DNA from: CAVCAD01 sp036653735
GTDB lineage: Bacteria; Bacillota_I; Bacilli_A; RF39; UBA660
NCBI GenBank assembly: GCA_036653735.1
Contig: JAVVTI010000008.1
Coordinates: 1-33,334 of the forward strand
DNA: 33,334 nt
Direction: 5' to 3'
In this document: positions 31,122 to 33,334 of the stretch, piece after piece
How the letters are laid out: each line of letters begins with the position of its first letter
How positions within the stretch are numbered: position 1 is the stretch's first letter
Program-made: the position numbers and the translations under genes
Notes under the pieces: model-generated
What the model was told of the DNA's origin: nothing
The model's input: the letters and a program-made list of their open reading frames with translations, nothing else
Database searches by the model: none

Positions 31122-32195
31122 ATGAAGATTAATAAAATTAACATGGTGAATTTTAGAAATTATAATAAATTAAGTTTAGATAAACTTGAAAATATTAATA
31201 TTATTATAGGAAATAATGGTACTGGTAAAACAACTATTTTAGAAGCAATATATTTTTGTAGCCTTACAAAGACATTTAAAGGGGGAAGTGAAAGAGCATT
31301 AATTAAAGAAAATGAAGAAAATTTGAAGGTTTTAGTAACTTTAACAGATAATGAAGTTATTAGAAAACTGCAGGTTCTCTATAACAAAGATGGAAAAAAA
31401 GCAAAAATTAATAATAATAAACAAAAAAAATTAAGTGAGTATATTAGTAATTATAAAGTTGTTGTATATTCACCTGATGAAATAAGATTAATTAAAGATA
31501 GTCCTAATATTAGAAGAAATTATTTTAATATTCAGATAACACAGATTTATAAGGATTATTTAAAAAAGTTATTTAATTATAATTTACTTATTAAAAATAA
31601 AAATGAATATTTAAAGAAAATGTATATTAATAATACAATGGATGATAAGTATTTAGATATTATTGATGAGAAGATTGTTATTATAGGTAAAGAAATTAAT
31701 AATTATAGAAGTGATTATATTAATAAGATTAATAAGTATATGAATTCTATATTTAGAAAGTATAAACCTAATGAAAAAGTTTTTATTAAATATGTATCAG
31801 ATTTTAATAATAAAAAAGAAGATGAATTATTAAGAAGTATTAAGAAAAATAGGAAGAAAGATATAATATTAGGTGTTATGTCATTTGGGGTACATAGGGA
31901 TGATTATGAATTTTTACATAATGATAGATTAGCTAGAGATTATAGTTCTCAAGGAATACAAAAATTATTAATTTTATCTCTTAAGTTTTCAGAGTTAGAA
32001 CTACTTATGAAGGATTATTATATAATACCTGTATTATTACTTGATGATTTATTTAGTGAATTGGATAAGAAAAATCAAAACCAAGTATTAAAAAATTTGG
32101 ATAATAAAGTACAAACATTTATTACTGGGACTGATTTAAAATATATAGATACTAAGATTATTAAAAAAGCTAAGATAATTGAATTAGATGAATAG
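31122..32195 (+). CDS. recF: DNA replication and repair protein RecF
   Basis: RecF helps load RecA at gaps together with RecO and RecR. ATG 31122 (MKINKINMVNFRNY) has GAGGG at good spacing and gives the family N-terminus; an ATG at 31101 would add seven residues. The 357-residue SMC-like ATPase has Walker A GNNGTGKT (30-37), an LLILSLKFSE stretch after the signature SSQGIQK, and Walker B VLLLDDLFSELDKKN. The order recF-gyrB is conserved; gyrB follows after 9 bp. Confidence 0.97.
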   Translation: MKINKINMVNFRNYNKLSLDKLENINIIIGNNGTGKTTILEAIYFCSLTKTFKGGSERALIKENEENLKVLVTLTDNEVIRKLQVLYNKDGKKAKINNNKQKKLSEYISNYKVVVYSPDEIRLIKDSPNIRRNYFNIQITQIYKDYLKKLFNYNLLIKNKNEYLKKMYINNTMDDKYLDIIDEKIVIIGKEINNYRSDYINKINKYMNSIFRKYKPNEKVFIKYVSDFNNKKEDELLRSIKKNRKKDIILGVMSFGVHRDDYEFLHNDRLARDYSSQGIQKLLILSLKFSELELLMKDYYIIPVLLLDDLFSELDKKNQNQVLKNLDNKVQTFITGTDLKYIDTKIIKKAKIIELDE

Positions 32196-32204
32196 GAGAA
32201 AGTT

Positions 32205-33334
32205 ATGGAAAATAGTTATGAAGCAAAAGATATTCAAGTTCTAGAAGGTCTTGAGGCAGTTAGAAAAAGACCAGGAATGTATATTGGAACTACTGGGGAA
32301 AGAGGATTACATCATTTAGTATGGGAAATTGTTGATAATGCAATAGATGAAGCGTTAGCCGGATATTGTGATGATATTGAAGTTATTATTAATAATGATA
32401 ATAGTGTTACTGTAAAAGATGATGGTAGGGGTATTCCTACAGCTAAACATCCTAAGACTGGAATTTCAACTGTAGAAACTGTATTTACAGTTTTACATGC
32501 TGGAGGAAAATTTGGTGGAGGAGGATATAAGGTTAGTGGCGGACTTCATGGAGTTGGAGCTAGTGTTGTTAATGCTTTATGTTCTTTTGTAGAAGTTTAT
32601 GTATATAAAGATTGTAAAATATCTTATATAAAGTTTGTTGATGGGGGAAAAATACATGAGCCTCTTAAAGTTATAGGAGAATGTGATAAAGAGAGAACTG
32701 GAACTACAGTTACATTTAAACCAGATCCTGCTATATTTGAGGAAACTATTGAGTTTAAGTTTGAAACTTTAAAATATAGATTAAGAGAAATGGCATTTTT
32801 AAATAAGGGGATATGTATTAAGTTAATTGATGATAGAACTGGAAAGAATGAAACATTCTTATATAATGGGGGAATAGTTGAATATGTTAGATTATTAAAT
32901 CAGAATAAAAAAGTTATACATGAAGATATAGTATATGTTGAGAGTACACAGGATGAAATAGAGATAGAGGTTGCTTTTCAATATAATGAAGGATATACAT
33001 CTAATATTTATTCTTTTACTAATAATATTAATACTATTGAAGGTGGAACTCATGAAGAAGGGGTAAAGAATTCTTTATCTAGAGTTATTAATACGTATTC
33101 TAGAAATAATAATTTTTTAAAAGAAAAAGATGATTCATTAACTATAGATGATGTTAAAGAAGGTCTTACTATGATTATTTCTTGTAAACATCCAGATCCA
33201 CAGTTTGAAGGTCAAACAAAGACTAAGCTTGGAAATGTTGAGGTTAGGAAAATAGCATCTTCTTTATTTAGTGAGGGACTTGAGAAGTTTTTATTAGAAA
33301 ATCCAGGTGAAGCTAAACAAATAGTAGAAAAATG
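32205..33334 (+). CDS. gyrB: DNA gyrase subunit B (partial, runs off the window)
   Basis: GyrB supplies the ATPase of gyrase, which adds negative supercoils. The frame is open from ATG 32205 (after AGGAGAAAG) to the window edge, covering about 376 of roughly 640 residues. Visible marks are VLEGLEAVRKRPGMYIG, the ATP-binding NAIDEALAG, DDGRGIP and HAGGKFGGGGYKVSGGLHGV (lid region), and the transducer domain with NNINTIEGGTHEEG. The TOPRIM domain and C-terminus lie outside. Its place after recF fits gyrB rather than parE. Confidence 0.97.
   Translation, partial: MENSYEAKDIQVLEGLEAVRKRPGMYIGTTGERGLHHLVWEIVDNAIDEALAGYCDDIEVIINNDNSVTVKDDGRGIPTAKHPKTGISTVETVFTVLHAGGKFGGGGYKVSGGLHGVGASVVNALCSFVEVYVYKDCKISYIKFVDGGKIHEPLKVIGECDKERTGTTVTFKPDPAIFEETIEFKFETLKYRLREMAFLNKGICIKLIDDRTGKNETFLYNGGIVEYVRLLNQNKKVIHEDIVYVESTQDEIEIEVAFQYNEGYTSNIYSFTNNINTIEGGTHEEGVKNSLSRVINTYSRNNNFLKEKDDSLTIDDVKEGLTMIISCKHPDPQFEGQTKTKLGNVEVRKIASSLFSEGLEKFLLENPGEAKQIVEK

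Noticed and set aside
1..33334. CRISPR arrays, tRNA or rRNA genes, prophage or insertion sequences
   Set aside because: No regularly spaced repeats with spacers, no tRNA cloverleaf, no rRNA segment and no transposase or integrase frame was seen.

Overview
This window is the replication-origin neighbourhood of a very AT-rich chromosome from a low-GC Gram-positive bacterium, most likely class Bacilli. The evidence is the bacillar delta subunit of RNA polymerase, a ComK-family regulator, SpoIID/SpoIIQ/SpoIIID/SpoIIR, and gene orders that match Bacillus subtilis (hpf-secA-prfB; rpoE-prfA-prmC-spoIIR-mntP-murA-spoIID-spoIIQ-spoIIID; rpmH-rnpA-yidC-jag-mnmE-mnmG-rsmG-noc; dnaA-dnaN-recF-gyrB). Several B. 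subtilis blocks that lie far apart there are fused here, so the genome looks compact. UGA is a stop codon: prfB (RF2) carries the classical UGA-dependent +1 frameshift, so this is not a code-4 mollicute. The species cannot be named from sequence alone.

Layout. 1-0.6 kb: a small Xre-type regulator, convergent with prfB across a shared terminator. 0.6-5.1 kb: prfB, secA, hpf and a cold-shock gene, all leftward. 5.1-8.1 kb: an agr-type peptide quorum-sensing locus with agrB and a 39-residue agrD rightward, and agrA-agrC leftward, so agrD and agrC meet tail to tail and overlap. 8.2-16.4 kb: a leftward block of sporulation, cell-wall and translation genes (spoIIID, spoIIQ, spoIID, rpiB, rpmE, an SGNH-like gene, murA, mntP-like, spoIIR, prmC, prfA, rpoE). 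16.5-18.5 kb: a class A penicillin-binding protein, rightward. 18.5-20.2 kb: two tandem paralogues of an unknown two-span membrane coiled-coil protein. 20.2-27.4 kb: noc-type parB, rsmG, mnmG, mnmE, jag, yidC, rnpA and rpmH, leftward from a consensus promoter. 27.4-29.2 kb: oriC in two parts flanking dnaA. 29.2-33.3 kb: dnaN, a comK-family gene, recF and the first part of gyrB, rightward.

How the parts work together. Most genes left of dnaA run leftward and all genes right of it run rightward, so they are co-directional with forks leaving oriC; xre, agrBD and the PBP gene are head-on. The agr locus should sense its own peptide: AgrB processes AgrD, AgrC detects the product, AgrA activates. 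Between csp and agrB lie two oppositely oriented pairs of 21-bp-spaced AGACA repeats, each 29 nt from its own -10 element, which suggests that AgrA drives both agrBD and the cold-shock gene. The most notable points are this divergent control region, the Ser-containing (putative lactone) signal peptide, the comK-like gene between dnaN and recF, the Noc-like ParB without an adjacent parA, and a readable unwinding region (DnaA boxes, GC-containing gap, TA-trios) downstream of dnaA.
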